DNA from: Pseudoalteromonas sp. Z1A8
Lineage (GTDB): Bacteria; Pseudomonadota; Gammaproteobacteria; Enterobacterales; Alteromonadaceae
Reading direction: 5' to 3'
Assembly (NCBI RefSeq): GCF_011378855.1
Contig: NZ_WTLB01000010.1
Location: forward strand, 38,566-102,565
Length of the DNA stretch: 64,000 nt
Positions 51,615 through 60,603 of the stretch are shown in pieces. Position numbers and translations under genes: made by a program. Under the pieces are notes generated by a model. The model was not told the origin of the DNA and searched no databases. It was given only the letters and a program-made list of their open reading frames with translations. Position 1 is the first letter of the stretch. Each line of letters starts with the position of its first letter.

Positions 51615-53711
51615 ATGAAAAAAGGACCCCTGGCGCTTATTGCCATTGCTACGGTTGTATTGGCAACTTATATATTTATAGCTCAATCCAGCTCACCAGT
51701 AGTAAAGCAAAATTTAAAACCTGCCTCAAATATAGTTCAGCCCAAAATAAAACAACAAAAGCAGATCGTTCAAGCATCCCCACAACAGAAAGTAGTAAAA
51801 CTAAAACACGAAATTAGCCTTTGTAAAAATAAATCGGCTGATAAAGCATACAAAATAAATGAAATAAACCAATCGCTTACTTTATTTTTTAAAAATGAAC
51901 TCAACAAAGGTACTTCTGTCGCCGACCTATTAATGTATTCAGGTTTGTATGAGGCATCTTATCAGTCATATACAACGCTACTTAAAGAAGCGATTAAAGA
52001 TAAACAAAAAAAAGACTATAAAATAATTGAAAGCATAGCTATTTTAGCTGACTGGCAAGGCATTGAAGCTATTCAAAATTTCACCACTGATAAAGTAAAA
52101 GAGATGGTGCAGCAGTTAGGTTCGGCTACCCAAAGCCCTGCTGGTTTAACATTTAACGTTCCACTTGATGAAAATGTAAAAAAAGAAACCCTCTATGCAC
52201 TATTAAACAATTCCGACACGTTTACCACTTATTTGCAGTCGTTTATTCGTATTGAAGGTAGTAATGTTATCTCTCCCGCCACGCTACTTATGCTCAATGC
52301 AAATAAACTTTCAATTGACGAATTTGAGCATGTAATCGCAGTAAATCAATTTACGGTAAATGAACTCGCAGTAGCTATAAATAACGGTCTACCTAATGAG
52401 TATATTTTTGCGTTAATGAAGCAAGTACCTTCACTTAATGATATGCCTATTTATGACAATTTTACCGTTTTATATAACTTAGCCGATTTAGCTATTAGCC
52501 AATTTAATTTACCCTTAGTAAAAGCATTAAAACAAGCAGGAGTCTCGCCAACCAATAAAGCAGGCCTATTTACAGCGTTAGATATTGCCATAATTAATTT
52601 ACCTAAAAACGGAAACTTAACTTTAGAAGATTTAGATAAAAGTAAGACTGATATGCTGGATTACTTAATCGCCGAAGGATATAAAGCCCATGGTGAGTTT
52701 AATTATAAAAATTCATCAGATAAGACTCTACTTTTTGAAAACAAATTTAAATATCAACAAGGTACTTTTATTAGTGAGCAAACAAACCCTTTAAGTTACC
52801 TCTACTTTAGCCAAATATCTATAATTGAAAACTCTATGCTGCCTAGAGTAACTGAGCCAGATAACTCTGAAATATCTCAATTTTTACTAGAGCTACAACA
52901 TAAAAAAGAAGACCTAGATTCAGCCTCAAGCAATTGTAATCAATTAACAGAAAAGCTGTTTGCAGCCCAAAAGCTCATACGAGATAGTGATGCTTACGAC
53001 AAAGTGCGCAAAATTGAAAAAGAGTATGGCAGTAACTTTGAAGACGTATTACAAAATATAGACCCTGTTTTAGTTAATTATTGGTGGAACACTCTTGCCC
53101 GCCGCACCTCTTCAGATAGAAGCGATAGTGTATTTCGTGAGTATTTAGCTAAAAAAGAATTTCAAAAAGCACATGAATACAGCCAGACAACTCCACTAAA
53201 TCAAACAGAGACAAACGTGCTATTTATTAGGTTACTTAAGAATCCATATGACTTAGTGCCTATTTGGAATAGTCGAACGCTACCTATCCCTCCAACAGAG
53301 TTGGTTAGACTAAGCTGGATTCCGCTTAGTCAATGGCAAGAACTTGCACAACTTGGTTTTGATTTTTCGATTACCGATATACATGGACGCGACGTTTATA
53401 CACAAGCTGCGTCGTCTTCTGTCGAAGCAGTCCAATTTCTAATTGATAACAAAATACCGACTGTTCCCAGTAAACTTGGCGTAGATATACTCGACTTAGC
53501 GCTAGAACAAAGCTACACCAAAGGTGAGTTAAGCCCAATGGTTCCTTTAGCTTTGCAGCTTGTTGAAAAATTTGAACCAAACCACTTTTCTCGCGTTGCC
53601 CGATTAAAAATATTTTACCCTGAAGTTTATCAGCAGTTGGTACAACTTAACTCTGCGCTTAAACCATTAGAGGAAACAACGTTAAATAGCTATACTTTTT
53701 ATAATCACTGA
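51615..53711 (+). CDS. Membrane-anchored protein of unknown function (698 aa)
   Basis: N-terminal anchor near residues 5-24 (PLALIAIATVVLATYIFIAQ), then a Lys/Gln-rich linker and a long helical periplasmic part. No family recognised. Repeated segments such as LADLAISQFNLPLVKALKQA and SSVEAVQFLIDNKI hint at divergent ankyrin-like repeats (KALKQAGVSPTN, then FTALDIAIINLP). It has few cysteines. Single gene between NDH-2 and the DUF2235 hydrolase. Confidence 0.8.
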   Translation: MKKGPLALIAIATVVLATYIFIAQSSSPVVKQNLKPASNIVQPKIKQQKQIVQASPQQKVVKLKHEISLCKNKSADKAYKINEINQSLTLFFKNELNKGTSVADLLMYSGLYEASYQSYTTLLKEAIKDKQKKDYKIIESIAILADWQGIEAIQNFTTDKVKEMVQQLGSATQSPAGLTFNVPLDENVKKETLYALLNNSDTFTTYLQSFIRIEGSNVISPATLLMLNANKLSIDEFEHVIAVNQFTVNELAVAINNGLPNEYIFALMKQVPSLNDMPIYDNFTVLYNLADLAISQFNLPLVKALKQAGVSPTNKAGLFTALDIAIINLPKNGNLTLEDLDKSKTDMLDYLIAEGYKAHGEFNYKNSSDKTLLFENKFKYQQGTFISEQTNPLSYLYFSQISIIENSMLPRVTEPDNSEISQFLLELQHKKEDLDSASSNCNQLTEKLFAAQKLIRDSDAYDKVRKIEKEYGSNFEDVLQNIDPVLVNYWWNTLARRTSSDRSDSVFREYLAKKEFQKAHEYSQTTPLNQTETNVLFIRLLKNPYDLVPIWNSRTLPIPPTELVRLSWIPLSQWQELAQLGFDFSITDIHGRDVYTQAASSSVEAVQFLIDNKIPTVPSKLGVDILDLALEQSYTKGELSPMVPLALQLVEKFEPNHFSRVARLKIFYPEVYQQLVQLNSALKPLEETTLNSYTFYNH

Positions 53712-53821
53712 TCTTCATAGCAGGCGAGCCATAAATTAGCTCGTCATTACCTGATGAATATTGTCTTTAATTTTTAACATTGTCTGTGTAGAGTATTTAA
53801 AACAACTAAGGGAATTGGGTT

Positions 53822-55321
53822 ATGACGGGTAAAACGCTAATTTTTAACTTTGACGGCACAGGAAACGAGCCCCGTGACGCAGAACAATTTAGCTCAGAGC
53901 ATTTTAAAGAAGACTCTAATATTACCAACATTCTAAAATTGCATTTACTGCTTGGCGGTAAATTAGAAGACTCCCCCATTACTCCTTTTGCTAACCAACT
54001 CAGTTTTTATTATCAAGGTATTGGTACTAAAGGCAGCCGGCTTAAACGTATTTTAAACCAAACCCTTGCACCTCGTGGTGACGACGTAGCCAGTATTTTA
54101 AATCAAGCGTTAAGCGACTTTAAAGATCACTACCTAATAGGTGACACTATACTGCTAACGGGCTTTAGCCGAGGCGCCGCGCTTGCCAGACGCTTTGCTA
54201 AATGTTTAGAACCCTTAATAAGCAACAACGTGTATCTATGTGTGTTTGATACCGTTGCCTCTATTGGCTTGTCAAAAGTAAGTAAAGCCACACGTGGCGC
54301 AGAGCATGTTATTTTTGAAAACCACACCATTGCCAACAACATTACTCACGCGCTGCACTGCGTAGCCCTTGACGAAAAACGCCGCGCATTTGAACCCACA
54401 CTCATGAACCATCAAAACAATATTACTGAGCTATGGTTTGCAGGTGCGCATTCAGACATTGGCGGCGGTTACTACCGCGATGGCCTAGCCGATATTAGCT
54501 TGCGCTATGCACTTGAGTGGTTAATAGAACAACCGCTTAATATATCGTTACTCACTAGCCACGACATAGATTACGAAACCCTACTCCCCGACAGCAACTT
54601 AGTAGCACAAGATGACGTAACCGTAACACCCGACCCACTCGCATTAAGTCATCAGCAAAATTACTTTTGGTTTAACCCGTTTTTTAAATTAGTAGATAGA
54701 GAGTGCTATGTATTAATTGATGATCAAGCCAGCAACCTTAAGCCTTTAGTGCACTACAGCGTAGCCGAACGCATTAATAAACTAACCAGCTATCGCCCAG
54801 AATCGCTTAAAAAACTGCATTACAAAATTAGCTACAACGACAACACCACGCTTAGCTTTATTGGTTTAAGCCAACATATAGAGCTCGCTAATCAAAACAT
54901 GAGTGTGCTGAGCATTAACCAAAGCCAAGATATAGTGGTATTTGCCTCTGAGCAATACAACACAACCGGCCTCATGCTAGAGCAAGGCGCTACGTACCGC
55001 TTTACCCCATACCCAAATCAATACTGGTTTGACGATGGCATAAAGTGCACGCCATTAGGCTGGAACCGAGACAACGTTCAACTTGGCGTAAAAGAAATCC
55101 CAATGGCCGTGCTTGAACCATTTAGACGATTCCCTCGCGCGCAATGGTTTTCACTCATTGGTGCTATTAATAAAAACGACGACCACCTTTTTGAAATAGC
55201 CGACGGTGCCGATATTAAAATAGATAAATCAGGCGAGTTTTGCCCATTTGCAAACGACCTAAGCCGCTTTTATGGCGCTAATGCGGGTAAAATAAAAGTG
55301 AAAGTAACGCGGTTGGGATAA
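53822..55321 (+). CDS. DUF2235 alpha/beta-hydrolase domain protein
   Basis: 499 aa. N-terminal start FNFDGTGNEP (residues 8-17), the nucleophile elbow TGFSRGAALARRFAKCLEP with Ser in GxSxG, and ELWFAGAHSDIGGGY with Asp/His of the catalytic triad. DUF2235 includes type VI secretion phospholipase effectors of the Tle1 type. Residues 330-499 form a separate C-terminal part with no recognised family. No VgrG, PAAR or immunity gene adjoins, so effector use is open. No signal peptide. Last gene before the REP-rich region. Confidence 0.9.
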   Translation: MTGKTLIFNFDGTGNEPRDAEQFSSEHFKEDSNITNILKLHLLLGGKLEDSPITPFANQLSFYYQGIGTKGSRLKRILNQTLAPRGDDVASILNQALSDFKDHYLIGDTILLTGFSRGAALARRFAKCLEPLISNNVYLCVFDTVASIGLSKVSKATRGAEHVIFENHTIANNITHALHCVALDEKRRAFEPTLMNHQNNITELWFAGAHSDIGGGYYRDGLADISLRYALEWLIEQPLNISLLTSHDIDYETLLPDSNLVAQDDVTVTPDPLALSHQQNYFWFNPFFKLVDRECYVLIDDQASNLKPLVHYSVAERINKLTSYRPESLKKLHYKISYNDNTTLSFIGLSQHIELANQNMSVLSINQSQDIVVFASEQYNTTGLMLEQGATYRFTPYPNQYWFDDGIKCTPLGWNRDNVQLGVKEIPMAVLEPFRRFPRAQWFSLIGAINKNDDHLFEIADGADIKIDKSGEFCPFANDLSRFYGANAGKIKVKVTRLG

Positions 55322-55344
55322 GAGGTAACCGAAACGTTTAAATT

Positions 55345-55444
55345 GTAGGCGCGATTTTACATCGCGCAAAAGCGAAGCTTTTAAAATTTTACATCGCACT
55401 TTGACTTTTTAAAAACACCATGCGAGGTATAAAACCTCACCTAC
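55345..55444. repeat. REP-like pair (first of the cluster)
   Basis: A GTAG-headed hairpin on the plus strand (55345-55367; stem GCGCGAT / ATCGCGC) and a second on the minus strand (55422-55444; stem GAGGT / ACCTC). The pair in opposite orientation with a short gap is the BIME layout. Confidence 0.8.
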
Positions 55445-55459
55445 AACAATTCAAACACC

Positions 55460-55505
55460 TATTCGCCTCACATAGTGAGGCGAATAACGATTTAATTGCC
55501 TCATT
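55460..55505. repeat. 46-bp palindromic repeat, copy 1
   Basis: Contains GCCTCAC-ATA-GTGAGGC (55465-55481) then AATTGCCTCATT. It ends inside the fic stop codon. Copies 2 and 3 are at 56641-56687 and 60180-60225, all in the same orientation. Confidence 0.8.
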
Positions 55506-56598
55506 GGGCAACCTTGTAACGTGTACTACGCCCACCTGCGGCGGTTTTTGTTAAAAATCCAAGCGTTTGCAAGTCCGATAAATGGCGTGTTGCGGTTGCA
55601 CGACTAACCTTAGCCACCTTTTGATACTGACTCGCGCTAATACCCTGTTCAAATTGGCCATCAAGTAACTTATTAAGCACTTTTACTTGCTGCTCACCTA
55701 GCTTTGTTTGATCTTTATTTGCCCAGTAATTGGTTTTAAAAATTGTTTGCTCAATATTATTAAGCGTATGGTGTATCGCATTATTGAGCGTACGTAAAAA
55801 CCACTTAATCCACTTTGTAATACAAAGATCTCCACGTTGAGTCGCTTCAAGCACCTCGTAGTAGCTTTTTCTGTCTTCTAAAATAGCCACCGACATAGCG
55901 TAAAATCGAATTGACTCAGCATGTTCTTGCGCTAATGCTAGGTCGGTTATAAGGCGTGTAATACGCCCATTACCATCCTCAAGTGGATGTATTGTTACAA
56001 ACCATAAATGTGCGATAGCTGCCCGAATAAAAGGGTCTATTTGTGATTCGTTTTGCGTATTGTTAAACCACTTAAAAAATAGCGAAAGCTCTTTATTTAC
56101 TCGCTCTTTAGGAGGCGCTGTAAAATGTAATACCGGTTTATCTAAACGCCCCGACACCACTTGCATTGGCTCGTCACCACGCAATTGCCCGCCCTCAATT
56201 TTAGTAAATAAGCTTTGCTCACCTGCAAACAATAAGCGATGCCAATTAAGCACTCGTTCTAAATTAAGCGCAGAATCTGTGTTATTTATTGCATCAAGCA
56301 TAATCTCTGCAAGATTATCGCTTTGCACAGTTGTTGGGTAAGGCTGCTCATTAATATTGAGCTTTTTAGCAAGTGAAGAGCGAACCGAAAATGCATTAAG
56401 CTTTTCACCCTCAATCGCACTGGAGTGAATAATATTTGCTAGTAAAGTATCAAGAGCTTGCTGCTTTTGTTGAGCACTTTGCACGCCCATACGCCCTACT
56501 AATAAACCTTGATTATATGAAAGCTCCCTTAGTAAAGGAGCAAGCGCCGCAGCATCCCACGTAAAGTTTGGCCAGTTTTGCTGTTGCCATATCCACAT
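55501..56598 (-). CDS. Fic-family AMP-transferase-like protein
   Basis: 365 aa. The Fic core motif is HPLEDGNGRITRLI (HPFx[D/E]GNGR form), giving the catalytic His and the ATP-binding loop. An inhibitory helix motif is present before the core: SSAIEGEKLN, of the (S/T)xxxE(G/N) type found in class II Fic proteins. The C-terminus is a winged helix (ISASQYQKVAKVSRATATRH). It probably AMPylates cellular proteins. Not paired with a separate antitoxin. The stop codon lies within a 46-bp repeat and another copy lies upstream. Confidence 0.94.
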   Translation of the reverse strand: MWIWQQQNWPNFTWDAAALAPLLRELSYNQGLLVGRMGVQSAQQKQQALDTLLANIIHSSAIEGEKLNAFSVRSSLAKKLNINEQPYPTTVQSDNLAEIMLDAINNTDSALNLERVLNWHRLLFAGEQSLFTKIEGGQLRGDEPMQVVSGRLDKPVLHFTAPPKERVNKELSLFFKWFNNTQNESQIDPFIRAAIAHLWFVTIHPLEDGNGRITRLITDLALAQEHAESIRFYAMSVAILEDRKSYYEVLEATQRGDLCITKWIKWFLRTLNNAIHHTLNNIEQTIFKTNYWANKDQTKLGEQQVKVLNKLLDGQFEQGISASQYQKVAKVSRATATRHLSDLQTLGFLTKTAAGGRSTRYKVAQ

Positions 56599-56640
56599 AG
56601 TCTTTAGTCCTAAAATTAATTAGCTTCAGTTTATGTTATT

Positions 56641-56687
56641 TATTTGCCTCATGCAATGAGGCGAATAGCAGAGTTAATTGCCTCATT
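56641..56687. repeat. 47-bp palindromic repeat, copy 2 (upstream of fic)
   Basis: Contains GCCTCAT-GCA-ATGAGGC (56646-56662), a perfect 7-bp dyad, then AATTGCCTCATT. It lies about 45-90 bp before the fic start, a place fit for an operator, and is a direct copy of the repeat at the fic 3' end. Confidence 0.8.
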
Positions 56688-56749
56688 ACTTTTAAGGGCT
56701 ACATAGAACAATAATTCATTTTTCAATGGTAAAAACAATCCATTTTTAA

Positions 56750-57106
56750 GCGAGGTATAAAACCTCACCTACATTAATTAAACCACCACTCTCATCAAAA
56801 CCGTAGGTGCGATTTTACATCGCGCTTTGGCTTTTAAATAAGGCCAAGCTAAACACCTGTAGGCGCTCAGCTTGCTCGCGCGAAAAGCGAAGCTTTTAAA
56901 TTGTAGGCTCGATTTTACATCGCGATTTGCCTTTATAAAAACACCCGCGAGGTATAAAACCTCACCTACAATAATTAAACCACCGCACTCAACAAACCCG
57001 TAGGTGCGATTTTACATCGCGCTTTGTTCTTTAGTAACGGCTCATAACTCCCAATCAACGCTACAAAGCTCACCCAAACACCTGTAGGCGCTCAGCTTGC
57101 TCGCGC
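56750..57106. repeat. REP/BIME cluster of seven hairpins
   Basis: GTAG-headed hairpins: minus 56750-56772, plus 56803-56825, plus 56859-56881, plus 56903-56924, minus 56947-56969, plus 57000-57022, plus 57084-57106. Three stem types alternate: TGCGAT/ATCGCG, GCGC...GCGC with AGCTTGCT, and AGGT/ACCT. Minus and plus copies 30 bp apart form BIMEs. No gene in this 0.4 kb. Confidence 0.85.
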
Positions 57107-57207
57107 GAAAAGCGAAGCTTTTAAATTAAATAAAACAAATATCAGTTTTAATGTTCACTATAAAACTGATAGGTTATTATTACTGTTTTTATCAATGGTT
57201 ACTTTTC

Positions 57208-57597
57208 GTGGTAAATAAAGTTATACAAAAAATAATTGAGTATTTACATCAAAACACCGACATTGATGTAGTTTGGCTATATGGCTCCCACGCAAAAGGG
57301 ACAGCCCAGCCCCATAGTGACATTGACTTAGCCATAGCATTTAAAAACTTTGATCTGGAATCGTTCGATAAGCGCCTTAGGCCAAAAGAGCTTGAGCTTG
57401 AAATAAGTAATGCACTTAACCTTAATGAACAACTTATTTCGATTGTTGATATAAATATTATTCCAAGTTATTTAGCTTTCAACGTTATTGAATATGGAAA
57501 AATAATTATAAGCAATAATAGTGTTAGAGCGATGAAAGAGCAGCAGCGTATATATAGCCAGTTCGAATTTGAAACCATAGCGAGTAAACATGACTGA
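57208..57597 (+). CDS. mntA: MntA-like antitoxin nucleotidyltransferase
   Basis: 129 aa from the GTG chosen here; the frame opens at ATG 57151, but the added residues are hydrophobic and unlike the family. Minimal nucleotidyltransferase motif GS-x10-DxD is perfect: GSHAKGTAQPHSDID. In the Shewanella MntA/HepT pair, MntA AMPylates the HepT toxin and neutralises it. Neither start has a good ribosome-binding site. The gene overlaps hepT by 8 bp. Typical type VII toxin-antitoxin system. Confidence 0.9.
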   Translation: MVNKVIQKIIEYLHQNTDIDVVWLYGSHAKGTAQPHSDIDLAIAFKNFDLESFDKRLRPKELELEISNALNLNEQLISIVDINIIPSYLAFNVIEYGKIIISNNSVRAMKEQQRIYSQFEFETIASKHD

Positions 57598-58015
57598 TAC
57601 CGGAATTACACTTTATTTAAGTGAAGTAACACGCCATATTGACGAATATATACAAGAACTCGACGAACTCAGTCAAATCGATTCACTTAATAGCAGAGAC
57701 TACCGAGCTGCAGAGCGATTACTACAGTTAATGACCGAGGTGTGTATTGGTTTATCAAAGCATTGGCTAAAGCAGCATAAAAGTAGTACCAGTAGCAACG
57801 CCTATCAAACATTTAGCGAACTTACTAATTTAGGCTTTTTGAGCGAGGCGGAACTACTTTCATGGCGTAAAATTATAGGCTTACGAAATGCACTTGTTCA
57901 CGATTACTTAAATATTGATCAAAGTATCGTAAAAACAATCATTAAAAAGCAACACTACATAACTATGCACGCATTTAGTATTAAAGCGATTACAGAGCTA
58001 AACAAAGATTCATAG
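57590..58015 (+). CDS. hepT: HepT-like HEPN-domain toxin
   Basis: 141 aa, all-helical HEPN (DUF86) protein. The active-site motif R-x4-6-H-x-Y is present: RNALVHDY, near residue 104, and it is the ribonuclease site of the family. The earlier helix SRDYRAAERLLQLMTEVCIG carries the family core. It makes a complex with the MntA-like protein and is silenced by AMPylation near the motif's tyrosine. Start overlaps the antitoxin end (ATGACTGA). A REP repeat starts immediately after the stop. Confidence 0.92.
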   Translation: MTDTGITLYLSEVTRHIDEYIQELDELSQIDSLNSRDYRAAERLLQLMTEVCIGLSKHWLKQHKSSTSSNAYQTFSELTNLGFLSEAELLSWRKIIGLRNALVHDYLNIDQSIVKTIIKKQHYITMHAFSIKAITELNKDS

Positions 58016-58017
58016 AT

Positions 58018-58171
58018 AAAACCTCACCTACATTAATTAAACCACCACTCTCATCAAAACCGTAGGCGCGATTTTACATCGCGCTTTGGCTTTTAAATAA
58101 GGCTAAGCTAAACACCTGTAGGCGCTCAGCTTGCTCGCGCGAAAAGCTGTAGGCGGGAGTTTACCTCGCGC
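58018..58171. repeat. REP cluster after hepT
   Basis: A half-length minus copy 58018-58031, then plus copies at 58062-58084, 58118-58140 and 58149-58171. The first lies two bases after the hepT stop. The last ends 15 bp before the metalloprotease-like gene's stop. Confidence 0.8.
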
Positions 58172-58185
58172 TTTTGGTTTGTAAT

Positions 58186-59319
58186 TTAAAATATATGCGC
58201 TTTTAAAGGACTTTTTAACCGCTTAGAATATTCACGATTAAGGTTAGGAAATTGCTTATTCATCATCATTTTTAATTGCTTTTCAGATAGTTTTTTACAA
58301 AGGAATTCTTGCTCAGCAAGCATTATATTCTTAAGTAACGCTCTCCCTGCTTGCGTATCCATTAAAAAGTAAATTGCAGCCCAACTGCTTGCATACAGCT
58401 TGCTGGTATCACCTTTTTTCCACGAGTCATCTAAACCCACTAACGAATCAATTAAAAATACACTTTTAGTAATATTATTATTTTTCGTCCATGAACTATT
58501 AGACTCAATAATAGCTATTTGCATATTATTTTTAGTAAGCTCAAAGTATTCAGCAAATCCCTCATTAAACCATCTAGGGGTATAACCTAAAACTGCTTTA
58601 TTAATGGCATGCACTGCCTCATGTACGGCGGTTCGCATTGCACTGTGTGCATTATCATAATGAATAAAAGCAGAGTTACTCGCGTGAAAATACATACCCG
58701 CAGTGTTTGTAGGGTCAGCACTGCGTTGCTTAATTACGGCTTCATAAGCGCCGCGCGTAGGCAATACCGTTAAATTAAGCTTTACCTTTTTAAGTGCATG
58801 CACGCCAATAATCTGTCCATATACTTTAAATACAGTATTGAGTTTTATGCGTAACGCTTGGTTAAATGACGAAGGTAAATTAGGCGTATTTAAAGTGAGG
58901 TCAAAGTAATCTAACGGTTCAATAAAACCAGTATCGTAAGTTGCTACCGCAAAATCCGGTTTTTTGTCACTAAAATGCGGCACACCGTCACTGTCTGTCC
59001 ACGTAAATATATCGCCATTACGTTTATATTTAACCTGCCCTAACGATACATCCACGCAGCGCGTATTGTTAGCTTGCGATAAATGATTATCGGCAGGTAC
59101 TGATACATTTTGTAAAGTAGCCGTACTTATATTTTTGAGCTGTTTAGTTGCTAACGGTTCAGTAACTACCTGCGACGATAAACTACTATAAATTCGTTTA
59201 ACCTCGCCTATAGGATCATGATAATTAAATACCCGCCCAGTAAAATGATTAGCAATGAGCGCCGATGCAATTAGCAGCACAAAAAATACAAACACCACGC
59301 GTAATTTTGTTTTAAACAT
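58186..59319 (-). CDS. Membrane-anchored DUF4124/metalloprotease-like protein
   Basis: 377 aa from the ATG at 59319; a GTG at 59340 lies inside the upstream gene. An N-terminal membrane segment (residues about 7-25, VVFVFFVLLIASALIANHF) anchors it. A DUF4124-type piece is near 105 (GDIFTWTDSDGVPHFSDKKP). A zinc peptidase motif follows: TAVHEAVHAIN (HExxH) and later WFNEGFAEYFE, the third ligand Glu. This is the gluzincin/peptidase MA (DUF1570-like) layout. The start is 2 bp after the upstream gene's stop, so the two form an operon. Periplasmic. Confidence 0.88.
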   Translation of the reverse strand: MFKTKLRVVFVFFVLLIASALIANHFTGRVFNYHDPIGEVKRIYSSLSSQVVTEPLATKQLKNISTATLQNVSVPADNHLSQANNTRCVDVSLGQVKYKRNGDIFTWTDSDGVPHFSDKKPDFAVATYDTGFIEPLDYFDLTLNTPNLPSSFNQALRIKLNTVFKVYGQIIGVHALKKVKLNLTVLPTRGAYEAVIKQRSADPTNTAGMYFHASNSAFIHYDNAHSAMRTAVHEAVHAINKAVLGYTPRWFNEGFAEYFELTKNNMQIAIIESNSSWTKNNNITKSVFLIDSLVGLDDSWKKGDTSKLYASSWAAIYFLMDTQAGRALLKNIMLAEQEFLCKKLSEKQLKMMMNKQFPNLNREYSKRLKSPLKAHIF

Positions 59320-59321
59320 AT

Positions 59322-59807
59322 TTATGGGCGCCCTTGCCACTGTGCTTCAAACAACTCTTTTTGCTTACCCCGATACTCGCTACACCATACAAAATCGGCC
59401 GACTCCATCCCTTTTTTACGGCAACGTTTAGGCAATTTATAAAATTTTGACCAAGCATCAAGCTTAGCGGCACCTTTATAGCTATCGCTGTGCAAAGACA
59501 TGTTTGACACTTTTTGATTGAGTAACCAATTGCTATTAGGCGTACGAGTTGGGGTAGAAGAAGTAGCCTGATAAGCGCTACCACTCTTTTTAGGTTTACG
59601 GCAGTGATTAGCAAGTAAGGTAAATAGCGCTTTATCGCGCGCAGTTAAACGCTCACCTTCTTTATTACTGTAGCCACTTCTAAATTGAGAGCGAATAGCT
59701 TCGCGCTGCTTTTTAATGCTATCGCATTGGGCTTGTGTGTAAGCCTCACCAGCTTGAGGGAAAGTTGTAAATACGCTAATAAATACCAGTACAACCCATT
59801 TAATCAT
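59322..59807 (-). CDS. Small secreted protein upstream of the metalloprotease-like gene
   Basis: 161 aa. Signal peptide near residues 1-20 (MIKWVVLVFISVFTTFPQAG). Mature part has four cysteines (AQCDSIKK, ANHCRKPKK, KRCRKKG, VWCSEYRG), probably two disulfides in the periplasm. The family is not recognised, but this layout recalls small conserved periplasmic proteins that accompany DUF4124 genes. 2 bp before the next gene, so the two proteins are likely to work together. Confidence 0.8.
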   Translation of the reverse strand: MIKWVVLVFISVFTTFPQAGEAYTQAQCDSIKKQREAIRSQFRSGYSNKEGERLTARDKALFTLLANHCRKPKKSGSAYQATSSTPTRTPNSNWLLNQKVSNMSLHSDSYKGAAKLDAWSKFYKLPKRCRKKGMESADFVWCSEYRGKQKELFEAQWQGRP

Positions 59808-59901
59808 TATTCATTCCCTGAATTAAAACTTTAAAAGAGTGTACCTATAAATGTGAAAAAACACATCAACATTACTAATCCAAAAAGCAAAAATTAAAGC
59901 T

Positions 59902-60295
59902 GTGGGTGGGAGTTCACCTTGTGCCTGGTTTTTAAAAAGCACCCGCGAGGTATAAAACCTCACCTACAATAATTAAACCACCGCACTCAACAAACCCGTA
60001 GGTGCGAGTTTACATCGCGCTTTGGCTTTTAAATAAGGTCAAGCTAAACACCTGTAGGCGCTCAGCTTGCTCGCGCGAAAAGCGAAGCTTTTAAATTGTA
60101 GGTACGATTTTACCTCGCGCTTTGGCTTTATAAAAACACCATGCGAGGTATAAAACCTCACCTACAACAATTAAACACCTATTCGCCTCACATGGTGAGG
60201 CGAATAACAATTTAATTGCCTCATTTTTACAGGCATATTATTTACTGACACAGACACTAAAGCTTTCAAGTTGTAGGTGGGAGTTTATATCGCGC
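59902..60295. repeat. REP/BIME cluster including palindromic repeat copy 3
   Basis: A degenerate copy 59902-59924, then minus 59945-59967, plus 59998-60020, plus 60054-60076, plus 60098-60120, minus 60143-60165, and plus 60273-60295. The 46-bp palindromic repeat copy 3 lies at 60180-60225. No gene is seen in this 0.5-kb gap. Confidence 0.8.
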
Positions 60296-60345
60296 TAACA
60301 CTAGCGATCAAAATACACGTGTTTATTTTTCGAACCTAAATCAAC

Positions 60346-60540
60346 TTAAATAAATGCATCCATATTTGGTAGTTGTATTATTTGCTCACTCAGCTTATTT
60401 GCAGCGTTATTAATTATTTTTATGCATAAATCAATGTGTGCTAATTCAGCAGTAGATAAGTTATTTTTAACAGCAGAAACTTTAGCCGTATCAATTGCGG
60501 CTAATACAGAGTCAACAGTTTGACTCATAAGTAGTTGCAT
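60346..60540 (-). CDS. Small hypothetical protein (64 aa)
   Basis: From ATG 60540, with GGGAGGG just upstream (60551-60557), the protein reads MQLLMSQTVDSVLAAIDTAK then DLCIKIINNAANKLSEQI. Mostly helical, no membrane segment or family recognised. The upstream gap carries two palindromic ATAAGTAA sites, suggesting the gene is controlled by a regulator, perhaps itself if it is DNA binding. Confidence 0.65.
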   Translation of the reverse strand: MQLLMSQTVDSVLAAIDTAKVSAVKNNLSTAELAHIDLCIKIINNAANKLSEQIIQLPNMDAFI

Positions 60541-60603
60541 CCGTGGTAGCCCTCCCAAAAGTCAAACATAACTTACTTTTAAGTTTGAATGTATATTCAT
60601 CAA

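Noticed and set aside
55460..60225. Integron cassette array with attC-like sites
   Set aside because: The flanking repeats lack the GTTRRRY/RYYYAAC ends of attC sites, and no integron integrase is in the window.
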